Part shown: positions 1-6,896 of the stretch, piece by piece
Numbering within the stretch: the first letter of the stretch is position 1
How the letters are laid out: every line of letters starts with the position of its first letter
Source: Schlegelella_A sp036496385
GTDB lineage: Bacteria; Pseudomonadota; Gammaproteobacteria; Burkholderiales; Burkholderiaceae_C
DNA: 8,182 nt
Assembly (NCBI GenBank): GCA_036496385.1
Contig: DASXLD010000101.1
Coordinates: 1-8,182 of the forward strand
Direction of reading: 5' to 3'
Program-made: the position numbers and the translations under genes
Notes under the pieces: model-generated
What the model saw: only the letters and a program-made list of their open reading frames with translations
The model's database searches: none
What the model was told of the DNA's origin: nothing

Positions 1-693
1 GTCGACGACCGAACGGTCGAGCGCCGACGGCGCACCGGTCAGCACGACCTGCAGGCCACGCGCGATCAGGGCATCGACGAGCTCGCGCCAATGGTCGATC
101 GGCCACTGCTTGTACGCGACCGCGGCCGGCGCCTGCAGCACGGCGTACGGCGGCCTGAGGCGCGCCGCGAGCTCGGCGGGGAGCTCGCGTGGCGGCGGCG
201 CGACCAACGCAGCGCCGCGCGGCTCGAGCCACGGCGCGAGCAGGCGGAGCTTCTCGACGACCGAGTGCGACTGAGTGTCGTTCATTCGCACCCGGTGCTC
301 GAGGAGCGCTCGCTTCCACCACGACTTGGCCTCGTCGGTGACCTGCCCCGCCCGGCGCTTGGCGGCGGCAAAGCCGTACAGATGGGCGCGGTCGGAATAC
401 TGGGCGATCAGCGCCAGGTCGTAGCGCCGCCAGAGGCGGCGAATGAGCGGCAGCGACGCCAGCCAGCCGCTACCGGCGGGGACCTCGATCAGCGTGCCGA
501 CGTCGGGGTTGCCGCGCAGCATGCCGAGCGTGCCGCCGAAGCCGAGGACATCGATCGTCGCCGCCGGCCAGCGCTCCTTGGCGGCGCGGATCAGCGGCGT
601 CGTCAACAGCACGTCGCCGATCTGGCGCGTGCAGACGATGAGGATGCGAGCAAACCGATCGTCGGCGCGGAGTTCCTTGCCCGCGCTGCTCAC
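1..693 (-). CDS. Glycosyltransferase family 9 (LPS heptosyltransferase-like), 3' end cut by window edge
   Basis: The frame is open for 231 codons from a GTG at 693 to the left edge, so the C-terminal part is missing. The N-terminus has the family 9 signature, RQIGDVLLTTPLIRAAK (residues 23-39), followed by a Rossmann-like strand (ATIDVLGFGG). The start of the second domain is visible: AYKQWP (about 193-198) and VVLTGAPSALDR (217 on), matching the nucleotide-sugar side of this family. Family members move heptose or similar sugars onto lipopolysaccharide core at the inner face of the cytoplasmic membrane. The exact donor and acceptor cannot be told from this part. No signal peptide or membrane segment is visible. 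The GTG overlaps the rng stop (GTGA, 690-693) and has no clear Shine-Dalgarno of its own, so translational coupling to rng is likely. No other in-frame start lies before the signature motif, which supports this start. Confidence 0.85.
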   Translation of the reverse strand, partial: MSSAGKELRADDRFARILIVCTRQIGDVLLTTPLIRAAKERWPAATIDVLGFGGTLGMLRGNPDVGTLIEVPAGSGWLASLPLIRRLWRRYDLALIAQYSDRAHLYGFAAAKRRAGQVTDEAKSWWKRALLEHRVRMNDTQSHSVVEKLRLLAPWLEPRGAALVAPPPRELPAELAARLRPPYAVLQAPAAVAYKQWPIDHWRELVDALIARGLQVVLTGAPSALDRSVVD

Positions 694-2201
694 AACAGGA
701 CGATGTCGTACTGCTCGGGCGACGGGAACGGCTCGGCGCGCAGCGAGATCGGCTTGCCGATGAAGTCGGAGAGGCCGGCGAGGTTCTGGCTCTCCTCGTC
801 GAGCAGCATCTCGACCACCGCCGCGGAGGCGATGACGCGGAACTCCTTCGGGTTGAACTGGCGCGCCTCGCGCAGGATCTCTCTCAGGATGTCGTGGCAG
901 ACGCTGCGCGCGGTCTTCACTTCGCCGCGGCCCTGGCAGGTCGGGCACGGCTCGCAGAGCAGGTGGGCAAGCGACTCGCGGGTGCGCTTCCTCGTCATCT
1001 CGACCAGGCCGAGCTGGGTGAAGCCGCTGACGGTGATGCGGGTGCGGTCGCGGGCGAGCTGCTTCTTCAGCTCGGCGAGCACCGCCGCCTGGTGCTCCTC
1101 GCGCGCCATGTCGATGAAGTCGATGATGATGATGCCGCCGAGGTTCCTGAGACGCAGCTGCCGCGCGATCGCCTGCGCCGCCTCGAGGTTGGTCTTGAAG
1201 ACGGTGTCGTCGAAGTTGCGCGCACCGACGAAGCCGCCGGTGTTGACGTCGACCGTCGTCAGCGCCTCGGTCTGGTCGATGATGAGATAGCCGCCCGACT
1301 TCAGCTCGACCCGCTTTCGGAGCGCCTTCTCGATCTCGTCGTCGACGTTGAAGAGGTCGAAGATCGGCCGCTCGCCGACGTAGTGCTGGAGCTTGCCGAC
1401 TGCGCCCGGCGTGTATTCGCTGCCGAACGCGGCGAGCCGCTCGAACTGCATCCGCGAGTCGATCCGGATCGTCTGCGTGCGATCGTCGGCGAGATCGCGC
1501 AGGACCCGCTCGGCGAGGCCGAGGTCCTGATGCAGGAGCGTTCCCGGCGGCGACTTGAAGGCGCGCTCCTTGACGCGCGCCCACGTCGTCCGCAGGTAGG
1601 CGATGTCGTCGCCGAGCTCGGTGTCGCCCGCCTCCGCGGCGTTGGTCCGCAGGATGAAGCCGCCCTTGTCGCCGAGCGGCTCGCCGGCGGCGATGCGCGC
1701 GGTGAGGTCGGCCTGCACGAGCTCGGTGACGCGAGCGCGCAGCTGCTCGCGCAGCTCGGGCGAGCCGATCTTCTGCGAGATGCCGATGTGATCGTCCTGC
1801 GGCAGGAAGACGAGCAGCCGCCCGGCGATCGAGATCTGGGTCGAGAGCCTCGCCCCCTTGGTGCCGATCGGATCCTTGATCACCTGCACCGTCAGCGTCT
1901 GCCCTTCGAAGACGATGCGCTCGATCGGCGGCGGCGGCACGGCACCGGGCGAATGGTCGCCGCGCGACGTGCCGCCGTTGACGAAGACGTCGGCGATGTG
2001 CAGGAACGCGGCGCGCTCGAGGCCGATCTCGACGAACGCCGACTGCATTCCAGGCAGGACGCGCGCGACCTTGCCGGTGTAGATGTTGCCGACCCGGCCG
2101 CGCTCGAGCTCGCGCTCGAGATGGAGCTCCTGCACCGCGCCGTTCTCGATGACGGCGACGCGCGTTTCCTGCGGCGACCAGTTGATGAGGATGTCTTGCA
2201 T
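690..2201 (-). CDS. rng: Ribonuclease G (CafA, RNase E/G family)
   Basis: Single-strand-specific, 5'-end-sensing endoribonuclease that matures the 5' end of 16S rRNA and degrades some mRNAs. The 503-residue protein is slightly longer than E. coli RNase G (489). An N-terminal S1 domain runs from about residue 35 (GNIYTGKVARVLPGMQSAFV) to about 120. The DNase I-like catalytic part carries the two metal-binding aspartates in TVDVNTG (D318) and GGIIIIDFIDM (D361). The zinc-link cysteines appear as CPTCQGRG (C419, C422). The long C-terminal degradosome scaffold of RNase E is absent, so this is RNase G. Start: I chose the ATG at 2201 because MQDILINWSPQETR aligns with the usual RNase G N-terminus. 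An in-frame GTG at 2213 would add four residues (VPDA, read MPDA). Neither start has a good Shine-Dalgarno. It follows maf, as yhdE precedes rng in E. coli, and its stop overlaps the next gene's GTG. Confidence 0.96.
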   Translation of the reverse strand: MQDILINWSPQETRVAVIENGAVQELHLERELERGRVGNIYTGKVARVLPGMQSAFVEIGLERAAFLHIADVFVNGGTSRGDHSPGAVPPPPIERIVFEGQTLTVQVIKDPIGTKGARLSTQISIAGRLLVFLPQDDHIGISQKIGSPELREQLRARVTELVQADLTARIAAGEPLGDKGGFILRTNAAEAGDTELGDDIAYLRTTWARVKERAFKSPPGTLLHQDLGLAERVLRDLADDRTQTIRIDSRMQFERLAAFGSEYTPGAVGKLQHYVGERPIFDLFNVDDEIEKALRKRVELKSGGYLIIDQTEALTTVDVNTGGFVGARNFDDTVFKTNLEAAQAIARQLRLRNLGGIIIIDFIDMAREEHQAAVLAELKKQLARDRTRITVSGFTQLGLVEMTRKRTRESLAHLLCEPCPTCQGRGEVKTARSVCHDILREILREARQFNPKEFRVIASAAVVEMLLDEESQNLAGLSDFIGKPISLRAEPFPSPEQYDIVLL

Positions 2202-2225
2202 CGCGTCCGGCACGCCGGAAATCGG

Positions 2226-2918
2226 TCAGGGCGCGACCGCGACGCCCGCCCAGCCGAGAAGCAGGGCCGTCTCGTGCAGCGGCAATCCCATGATACCGGT
2301 GTAGCTGCCGTCGATCCGCGCGATCCAGCTCGCCGCTGCGCTCTGGATCGCGTAGGCGCCGGCCTTGCCGAACGGCTCGCAGCTCGCGACATAGCGTGCG
2401 ATGCGCTCGGCCGCGAGATCGGCGAAGCGCACCCGCGAGACGCTGATCGCCAGGCGCGTCCGGCCGCCGGCGGCGATCGCGACTGCCGTCAGGACGCGGT
2501 GCGTGCGGCCGGCGAGAAGGGCCAGCATGCGTGCGGCGTCGTCGGCGTCGGCGGGCTTGCCGAGAATGCGCGTGCCGAGCGCGACCGCGGTGTCGGCACA
2601 GAGGATCGGCGCCGCTGGGAGATCGCGCGCCGCGCGCCGCGCGACGGCAGCCCGCAGCTTGGCGCGCGTGACCCGCTCGACGTAGCGCGTCGGCAACTCG
2701 CCCGGACGTATCGCCTCGAGGGCCTCGACGTCCTCGGCGGCGCCGGCGACGAGGAGCTCGTGGCGGACGCCGATCTGCGCCAGCAGCTGGCGCCGGCGCG
2801 GGCTCTGCGACGCCAGGTAGACGAAGCTCGTCGCGAAGCGCTCGCGGCGCCCGCCGGGCCGCGCCGAGGCCACCGCCCCCTCGGAGGGCGGCGATCGCAG
2901 CGCAGAAGACCGCACCAT
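2226..2918 (-). CDS. maf: Maf family nucleoside triphosphate pyrophosphatase, YhdE-like
   Basis: Maf proteins hydrolyse nucleoside triphosphates to monophosphates and pyrophosphate. The YhdE branch acts mainly on dTTP, UTP and modified pyrimidine nucleotides, and is proposed to clean the pool and affect division. Conserved blocks are the phosphate-binding LASQSPRRRQLL (residues 35-46), the catalytic-site CADTAV (D109), GKPADADDAARML (120-132), GKAGAYAIQ (184-192) and GSYTGIMGLPLHET (204-217). The SPRR motif and the GAYAIQ block look like YhdE rather than YceF, whose motif begins SPWRR. The frame taken here is 230 residues, starting at an ATG that directly abuts the rlmH stop. About 33 residues precede YLASQS, against about 3 in E. 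coli YhdE. A GTG at 2873 (residue 16), with a purine-rich stretch just upstream, is a credible alternative giving 215 residues. The rlmH-maf-rng order is a conserved arrangement. Confidence 0.93.
   Translation of the reverse strand: MVRSSALRSPPSEGAVASARPGGRRERFATSFVYLASQSPRRRQLLAQIGVRHELLVAGAAEDVEALEAIRPGELPTRYVERVTRAKLRAAVARRAARDLPAAPILCADTAVALGTRILGKPADADDAARMLALLAGRTHRVLTAVAIAAGGRTRLAISVSRVRFADLAAERIARYVASCEPFGKAGAYAIQSAAASWIARIDGSYTGIMGLPLHETALLLGWAGVAVAP
2876..2882 (-). promoter_or_regulatory. Possible Shine-Dalgarno for an internal GTG start of maf
   Basis: On the minus strand the bases GAGGGGG lie two bases before an in-frame GTG at 2873-2871, placing the GAGG core five bases upstream of the codon. 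The upstream ATG at 2918 shows no comparable site. This would shorten Maf to 215 residues and remove part of its unusual N-terminal extension. In GC-rich DNA such a G-run can occur by chance. Confidence 0.35.
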
Positions 2919-3386
2919 CTATTCGCGATGGTAGGGATGGCCGGCCTGGATCGACCATGCACGATAGAGCGCCTCGACGACGACGACGCGAGCGAGCGCG
3001 TGCGGCAGCGTCAGGTCAGAGAGGCGCAGCGTCTCGTCGCAACGCGATTTGAGCGCTGCGTCGAGCCCATCGGGGCCGCCGATGAGGAGCACGGCGTCGC
3101 GTCCCTCGCCCTGCCACGCGGCGATGCGCGCGGCGAGCTGGGCGGACGTGACGCGGCCGCCGCGCTCATCGAGGCAGATGCGGCGTGCGCCGCGCGGGAT
3201 CGCCGCCTCCATGCGCGCCGCTTCGGCCGCCATCAGTTGCGCGGCCGTCTTGCTGCCGCGCGGCTCGGCCTTGACTGTCTTGAGCTCGAGGCGCAGCTCC
3301 GGCGGCATCCGCTTCGCATAGTCGGCGAACGCTTCGTCGGCCCATGCCGGCATGCGAAGCCCAACCGCAACAAGGATGACCCTCAT
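2919..3386 (-). CDS. rlmH: 23S rRNA (pseudouridine-1915-N3)-methyltransferase RlmH
   Basis: SPOUT-class, SAM-dependent methyltransferase that makes m3-pseudouridine at position 1915 in helix 69 of 23S rRNA, acting on assembled 70S ribosomes. The protein is 155 residues, the same length as E. coli RlmH. It starts MRVILVAVGLRMPAW, matching the family N-terminus, so the ATG at 3386 is the start even though the frame stays open further upstream inside rsfS. The SAM-binding knot shows as LLIGGPDGL (about 100-108). The family ending LSDLTLPHALARVVVVEALYRAW followed by HPYHRE (150-155) is intact. It lies 55 bases after rsfS, another gene acting at the subunit interface, and abuts maf with no gap (stop TAG at 2921-2919, then ATG). 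No strong Shine-Dalgarno is visible before its ATG. Confidence 0.96.
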   Translation of the reverse strand: MRVILVAVGLRMPAWADEAFADYAKRMPPELRLELKTVKAEPRGSKTAAQLMAAEAARMEAAIPRGARRICLDERGGRVTSAQLAARIAAWQGEGRDAVLLIGGPDGLDAALKSRCDETLRLSDLTLPHALARVVVVEALYRAWSIQAGHPYHRE

Positions 3387-3441
3387 GCGTCGCGGCCCGC
3401 CGACTGCGCCGCGCCGGACGACGTCGGCCTTCGAGCCGCGC

Positions 3442-4038
3442 TCAGCGTCGTGTGCCCGCTGCCCTGGCGGCCGGGCGCCGGCCCGCGGGTCGCGCCGACT
3501 TCGCCGGCTTCTTCGCCACCGCTTTCTTCGCCGCCGCGCCCTTCGCTGGCGCGCCCTTGGCCGCGGTCTTCGCCGCCGACCTGACGCCGCTCGTGCGAAG
3601 GACGCGGCGCACCGGTACCGCCTTGGCGCGCCGCGTCGGCGCGCGATGGTCCTGGCTGGTGGGCGGCTCCGCCTTCGCCAGCCGCGGCGCAACGGCGCCG
3701 AGCTTGATGCGCACGGGCTTGTCGCCCCAGAGCTCCTCGAGATGGTAGTACTCGCGGATCGCCGGCTGCATGACATGGACGACGGCAGCGCCGCAATCGA
3801 CAATGATCCACTCGCCGTTTGCCTCGCCTTCGGTGCGCGGCGACGGTGCGCCTGCCGATTTCACCGCATCGCGAACGCTCGCTGCCAGCGACCTGGTCTG
3901 CCGGTTGCTCGTTCCGGACGCGACGATCACGCGTTCGAAGAGCGGAGACAGATGCTCGGTGTTGAAGACCACGATGTTCTGGGCCTTGACGTCTTCCAGA
4001 CCATCGACGATGACGCGCTGCAGCTTGCGAATGTCCAT
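3442..4038 (-). CDS. rsfS: Ribosomal silencing factor RsfS with long basic C-terminal tail
   Basis: RsfS (Iojap/DUF143 family) binds ribosomal protein uL14 on the large subunit and blocks joining to the 30S subunit, slowing translation in starvation or stationary phase. The folded domain is residues 1 to about 114: MDIRKLQRVIVDGLEDVKAQ, VASGTSNRQTRSLA (39-52), GEWIIVDCGAAVVHVM (75-90) and YYHLEELWGDKP (97-108), all typical. Residues 115-198 form a low-complexity tail with about 24 Lys/Arg and only two acidic residues, including KGAPAKGAAAKKAVAKKPAK (161-180). E. coli RsfS is about 105 residues and has no such tail. The tail is read in one uninterrupted frame. The start has the best Shine-Dalgarno in the window (AAGGAG at 4048-4043), and nadD ends 32 bases upstream. 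The nadD-rsfS pairing is widely conserved. Confidence 0.95.
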   Translation of the reverse strand: MDIRKLQRVIVDGLEDVKAQNIVVFNTEHLSPLFERVIVASGTSNRQTRSLAASVRDAVKSAGAPSPRTEGEANGEWIIVDCGAAVVHVMQPAIREYYHLEELWGDKPVRIKLGAVAPRLAKAEPPTSQDHRAPTRRAKAVPVRRVLRTSGVRSAAKTAAKGAPAKGAAAKKAVAKKPAKSARPAGRRPAARAAGTRR

Positions 4039-4042
4039 CTAT

Positions 4043-4048
4043 CTCCTT
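4043..4048 (-). promoter_or_regulatory. Strong Shine-Dalgarno of rsfS
   Basis: The minus strand reads AAGGAG four bases before the rsfS ATG (AAGGAGATAGATG). It is the only near-consensus ribosome binding site I find in front of a gene in this series. It suggests rsfS is initiated independently, rather than only by coupling to nadD. Confidence 0.8.
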
Positions 4049-4070
4049 GAAGCGTGCCCCGGGAGGGCGA

Positions 4071-4649
4071 TCAGCGGTAGAGCCGGCGGCGCTCAATATA
4101 GCTTGCGACCGCGGGCGGAACGAGATCGGCAATCGACTCGCCCGCCGCGACCCGGCGGCGGACTTCGGTCGACGAGATGTCCATCATCGGCAGGCTCACG
4201 ATCTGGTGCGCCACGTCGGCGATCTGCGGGTTGGCCGGCTTCGCGGCATCGGGCCGGTTGGCGATCGCCAGCGTCACCCGGGTGACGAGCTCGCGCCAGT
4301 CGCGCCAGGTATGCAGCGTCGCGTACTGGTCCTGGCCGAGGATCAGCACCCACGCGTTGCCGGGCTCGGCGGCGGCGAGCTCGCGCACCGTATCGAGCGT
4401 GTAGCTTAGGCCGCGCCGACGCAGCTCGATGCGATCGAGGACGAAGCGCGGCTCGCCCGCGATCGCGAGCCGGACCATCGCCTCGCGATCGGCCGCGGCG
4501 CTGAGCTTTCTCGTCTTCTGCGATGGCTGGCCGACCGGAATCCAGCGAACCTCGTCGAGCTGCAGCTCGGTGAGAGCGAGCGTGGCGAGCGCGACGTGCG
4601 CGTTGTGCACCGGATCGAAGCTGCCGCCGAAGAGGCCGACGCGCTTCAT
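4071..4649 (-). CDS. nadD: Nicotinate-nucleotide adenylyltransferase NadD
   Basis: Transfers AMP from ATP to nicotinate mononucleotide, giving deamido-NAD; this step is needed by both the de novo and salvage routes to NAD. The 192-residue protein is near the usual length (E. coli NadD is 213). It opens MKRVGLFGGSFDPVHNAH, which contains the nucleotidyltransferase motif GGSFDPVHxxH (residues 8-18, with H15 and H18 as the catalytic pair). WIPVGQPSQK (36-45), SYTLDTVREL (82-91), ILGQDQYATLHTW (103-115) and the C-terminal ATP-binding ISSTEVRRR (158-166) all fit NadD. The ATG at 4649 is the only start placed properly before GLFGGSFDP; open frame upstream belongs to hemF. The start overlaps the hemF stop as ATGA (4649-4646), so coupling to hemF is likely. 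rsfS follows after 32 bases. Confidence 0.96.
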   Translation of the reverse strand: MKRVGLFGGSFDPVHNAHVALATLALTELQLDEVRWIPVGQPSQKTRKLSAAADREAMVRLAIAGEPRFVLDRIELRRRGLSYTLDTVRELAAAEPGNAWVLILGQDQYATLHTWRDWRELVTRVTLAIANRPDAAKPANPQIADVAHQIVSLPMMDISSTEVRRRVAAGESIADLVPPAVASYIERRRLYR

Positions 4650-5593
4650 CGCGGCGCCACGTCGGCGCCCGCGGGCGGCGCGTCGCCGGCCCAGTCGCGC
4701 GGACGGAGGAAGTCGCTGTAGAGGCGCGCCTCGGGCGTTCCCGGTGCGGGCTGCCAGTCGTAGCGCCAGGTGACGACCGGAGGCATCGACATCAGGATGC
4801 TCTCGACGCGGCCGCCCGATTGCAGGCCGAACAGCGTGCCGCGGTCGAACACCAGGTTGAATTCGACATAGCGGCCGCGCCGGTAGCACTGAAAGTCGCG
4901 CTCGCGCTCGCCGTACGGCAGCGCGCGGCGGCGGCGGACGATCGGCATATAGGCGGCGGGGAACGCGTCGCCGACCGCGCGCATGAGCGCAAAGCCGGTC
5001 GCGAACCCACCCTCGGCGAAGTCGTCGAAGAAGATGCCGCCGATGCCGCGCGGCTCGTTGCGGTGCCTGAGGAAGAAGTACTCGTCGCACCACGCCTTGA
5101 AGCGCGGGTACTTGTCGGCGCCGAACGGCGCCAGGGCATCGCGCGCGGTGCGGTGGAAATGAGTGGCGTCTTCCTCGAAGCCGTAGTACGGCGTCAAATC
5201 GAAGCCGCCGCCGAACCAGACGACCGGATCGCGGCCCGGCGGCAGCGCGGCGAGCATGCGCACGTTCATGTGCGCGGTCGGCACGTAGGGGTTGCGCGGA
5301 TGGAAGACGAGCGAGACGCCGAGCGCCTCGAACGGCGCGCCGGCAAGGTCGGCGCGGTGCTGCGTCGCCGACGCCGGCAAGGCGGCGCCGCGCACGTGCG
5401 AGAAGCCGACGCCGCCGCGCTCGAGGAGCGTGCCGCCTTCGACGAGCCGCGAGATGCCGTCGCCGTCGAGCTTGCTGCCCGGCTCGCGCTGCCAGGCATC
5501 GGCGATGAAGGCGTCGCCGCCTTCGTGCTCGAGCGCCGCGACGATGCGTGCCTGCAGGCCGAGCAGCCAGTCGCGAACGTCGCGGGTGTCCAT
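4646..5593 (-). CDS. hemF: Oxygen-dependent coproporphyrinogen III oxidase HemF
   Basis: Decarboxylates two propionates of coproporphyrinogen III to vinyls using O2, giving protoporphyrinogen IX in haem synthesis; a soluble homodimer. It is 315 residues against 299 in E. coli, the difference lying mainly in a Pro/Ala-rich C-terminus. Seen: GVGFSHVRGAALP (61-73), FHPRNPYVPTAHMNVR (97-112), WFGGGFDLTPYYG (126-138), HRNEPRGIGGIFFDDF (177-192) and GRYVEFNLVFDRGTLFGLQS (240-259). H98, H108, H147 and H177 sit at a constant offset of two from the four histidines reported as important in E. coli HemF (96, 106, 145, 175). MDTRDVRDWLLGLQ is a typical N-terminus, so the ATG at 5593 is chosen although the frame is open further upstream. 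It lies 10 bases after purD, with no clear Shine-Dalgarno, and overlaps nadD by four bases. Confidence 0.97.
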   Translation of the reverse strand: MDTRDVRDWLLGLQARIVAALEHEGGDAFIADAWQREPGSKLDGDGISRLVEGGTLLERGGVGFSHVRGAALPASATQHRADLAGAPFEALGVSLVFHPRNPYVPTAHMNVRMLAALPPGRDPVVWFGGGFDLTPYYGFEEDATHFHRTARDALAPFGADKYPRFKAWCDEYFFLRHRNEPRGIGGIFFDDFAEGGFATGFALMRAVGDAFPAAYMPIVRRRRALPYGERERDFQCYRRGRYVEFNLVFDRGTLFGLQSGGRVESILMSMPPVVTWRYDWQPAPGTPEARLYSDFLRPRDWAGDAPPAGADVAPR

Positions 5594-5603
5594 TGCGGGC
5601 GAG

Positions 5604-6896
5604 TCAGCGCCTGATCGCGCGCTGGCCGATGTCGCTGCGCCACTGGGCGCCGGCGAACGAGATCCGGTGCACCGTGTCATAGGCGCGCTGCTGTGCCAGG
5701 CGGGTCGAGTCGCCGAGCGCGGTGACGCAGAAGACGCGGCCGCCGGCGGTGACGACGCTGCCGTCGCGCAGTGCGGTGCCGGCGTGGAAGACCTTGACCG
5801 CGGCGCCGTCGGCGTCGTCGTGGGCAACGTCGGCGATGCCGGTGACCAGATCGCCGCTGCGCGGCGCCGCCGGATAGCCCCGGGCCGCCATGACGACGCC
5901 GAGCGCGACGCGCCGATCCCACCGCAGCTCGATTCCGTCGAGCGGCTGGGCGTCGTTCGGCGTCGCCGCGCGCAGGAGCAGCTCGAAGAGGTCGCTTTTC
6001 AGACGCATCAGGATCGGCTGCGTTTCCGGATCGCCGAGCCGGCAGTTGAATTCGACCGTGCGCGGATTGCCGTTCGCGTCGATCATCAGCCCGGCATAGA
6101 GAAAGCCCGTGAACGGCCGGCCTTCGGCAGCCATGCCGGCGATCGTCGGCAGGACGATCTCTTGCATCACGCGCGCGTGCACGTTCGGCGTCACGACCGG
6201 CGCCGGCGAGTACGCGCCCATGCCGCCGGTGTTGGCGCCCTGGTCGTCGTCGCCGATCCGCTTGTGGTCCTGGCTGCTGGCAAGCGGCACGACGCGACGA
6301 CCATCAGAGACGACGATGAAGCTCGCTTCCTCGCCGTCGAGGAACTCCTCGATGACGACGCGGCTGCCCGCCGGCGCGGCGGCGCCGAGCATCGCCTCGA
6401 CCGCCGCGTGCGCCTCGTCGCGCGTCGCCGCGACGACGACGCCCTTGCCGGCAGCGAGGCCATCGGCCTTGACGACGATCGGCGTCGCCGCGTGATCGAC
6501 GTGACGATGCGCCGCCGCAGCGTCGTCGAACACGTCGTACGCCGCGGTCGGGATCGCGTGCCGCTGCATGAAGGCCTTGGCGAACGCCTTCGAGCTCTCG
6601 AGCTCGGCCGCGGCACGGGTCGGGCCGAAGACTCGCAACCCCCTGGCGCGAAAGATGTCGACCGCGCCAGCGGCGAGCTCCGCCTCCGGGCCGACCACCG
6701 TGAGGTCGATCTTCTCGTCGACCGCGAAATCGGCGAGGGCGTCGAGATCGGTGATCGCGACGTTCCTGAGATGCGGCTCGACCGCCGTCCCGGCGTTGCC
6801 GGGCGCGACGAAGACGGTCTTGACGCGCTCGCCCTGCGCCAGCCGCCACGCCAGCGCATGCTCGCGCCCGCCGCCGCCGATGACGAGCGCCTTCAA
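5604..6896 (-). CDS. purD: Phosphoribosylamine-glycine ligase (GAR synthetase) PurD, TTG start
   Basis: ATP-grasp ligase joining glycine to 5-phosphoribosylamine, the second step of purine synthesis. Its 430 residues match E. coli PurD (429). The N-terminal domain starts MKALVIGGGGREHALAW (glycine-rich loop, residues 7-14) and has FVAPGNAGT (29-37) and VVGPEAEL (67-74). The ATP-grasp part shows VVKADGLAAGKGV (141-153), VIEEFLDGEEAS (181-192), QDHKRIGDDDQGANTGGMGA (209-228) and the metal-binding VEFNCRLGDPETQ (281-293). The C-terminal domain is complete. The start codon is TTG at 6896-6894: it falls exactly where the family starts MK, and no ATG or GTG start is near. The TTG overlaps the yebC stop as TTGA, so purD initiation is probably coupled to yebC translation. 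hemF starts 10 bases after its stop. I see no sign of a purine riboswitch or PurR-like site next to it. Confidence 0.97.
   Translation of the reverse strand: MKALVIGGGGREHALAWRLAQGERVKTVFVAPGNAGTAVEPHLRNVAITDLDALADFAVDEKIDLTVVGPEAELAAGAVDIFRARGLRVFGPTRAAAELESSKAFAKAFMQRHAIPTAAYDVFDDAAAAHRHVDHAATPIVVKADGLAAGKGVVVAATRDEAHAAVEAMLGAAAPAGSRVVIEEFLDGEEASFIVVSDGRRVVPLASSQDHKRIGDDDQGANTGGMGAYSPAPVVTPNVHARVMQEIVLPTIAGMAAEGRPFTGFLYAGLMIDANGNPRTVEFNCRLGDPETQPILMRLKSDLFELLLRAATPNDAQPLDGIELRWDRRVALGVVMAARGYPAAPRSGDLVTGIADVAHDDADGAAVKVFHAGTALRDGSVVTAGGRVFCVTALGDSTRLAQQRAYDTVHRISFAGAQWRSDIGQRAIRR

Noticed and set aside
91..1290. A 399-codon plus-strand open frame
   Set aside because: Antisense to rng and to the family 9 glycosyltransferase, both with clear motifs. 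The product is low-complexity and matches no family I know.
894..3584. An 896-codon open frame on the plus strand, opposite rng, maf and rlmH
   Set aside because: It lies antisense to three well-recognised genes. Its product is Arg/Asp/Ala-rich with no recognisable domain. High-GC codon bias leaves the opposite strand nearly free of stops.
3387..3803. Upstream extension of the rlmH frame, as a possible fusion with a basic domain
   Set aside because: It is the out-of-frame reading of the rsfS tail. RlmH is already the normal 155 residues from 3386.
4650..5093. Upstream extension of the nadD frame
   Set aside because: It lies inside hemF in another frame. The Arg-rich translation is unlike NadD, which begins exactly at 4649.
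5594..5827. Upstream extension of the hemF frame
   Set aside because: It would run into the 3' end of purD. The HemF-like sequence begins at the ATG at 5593.
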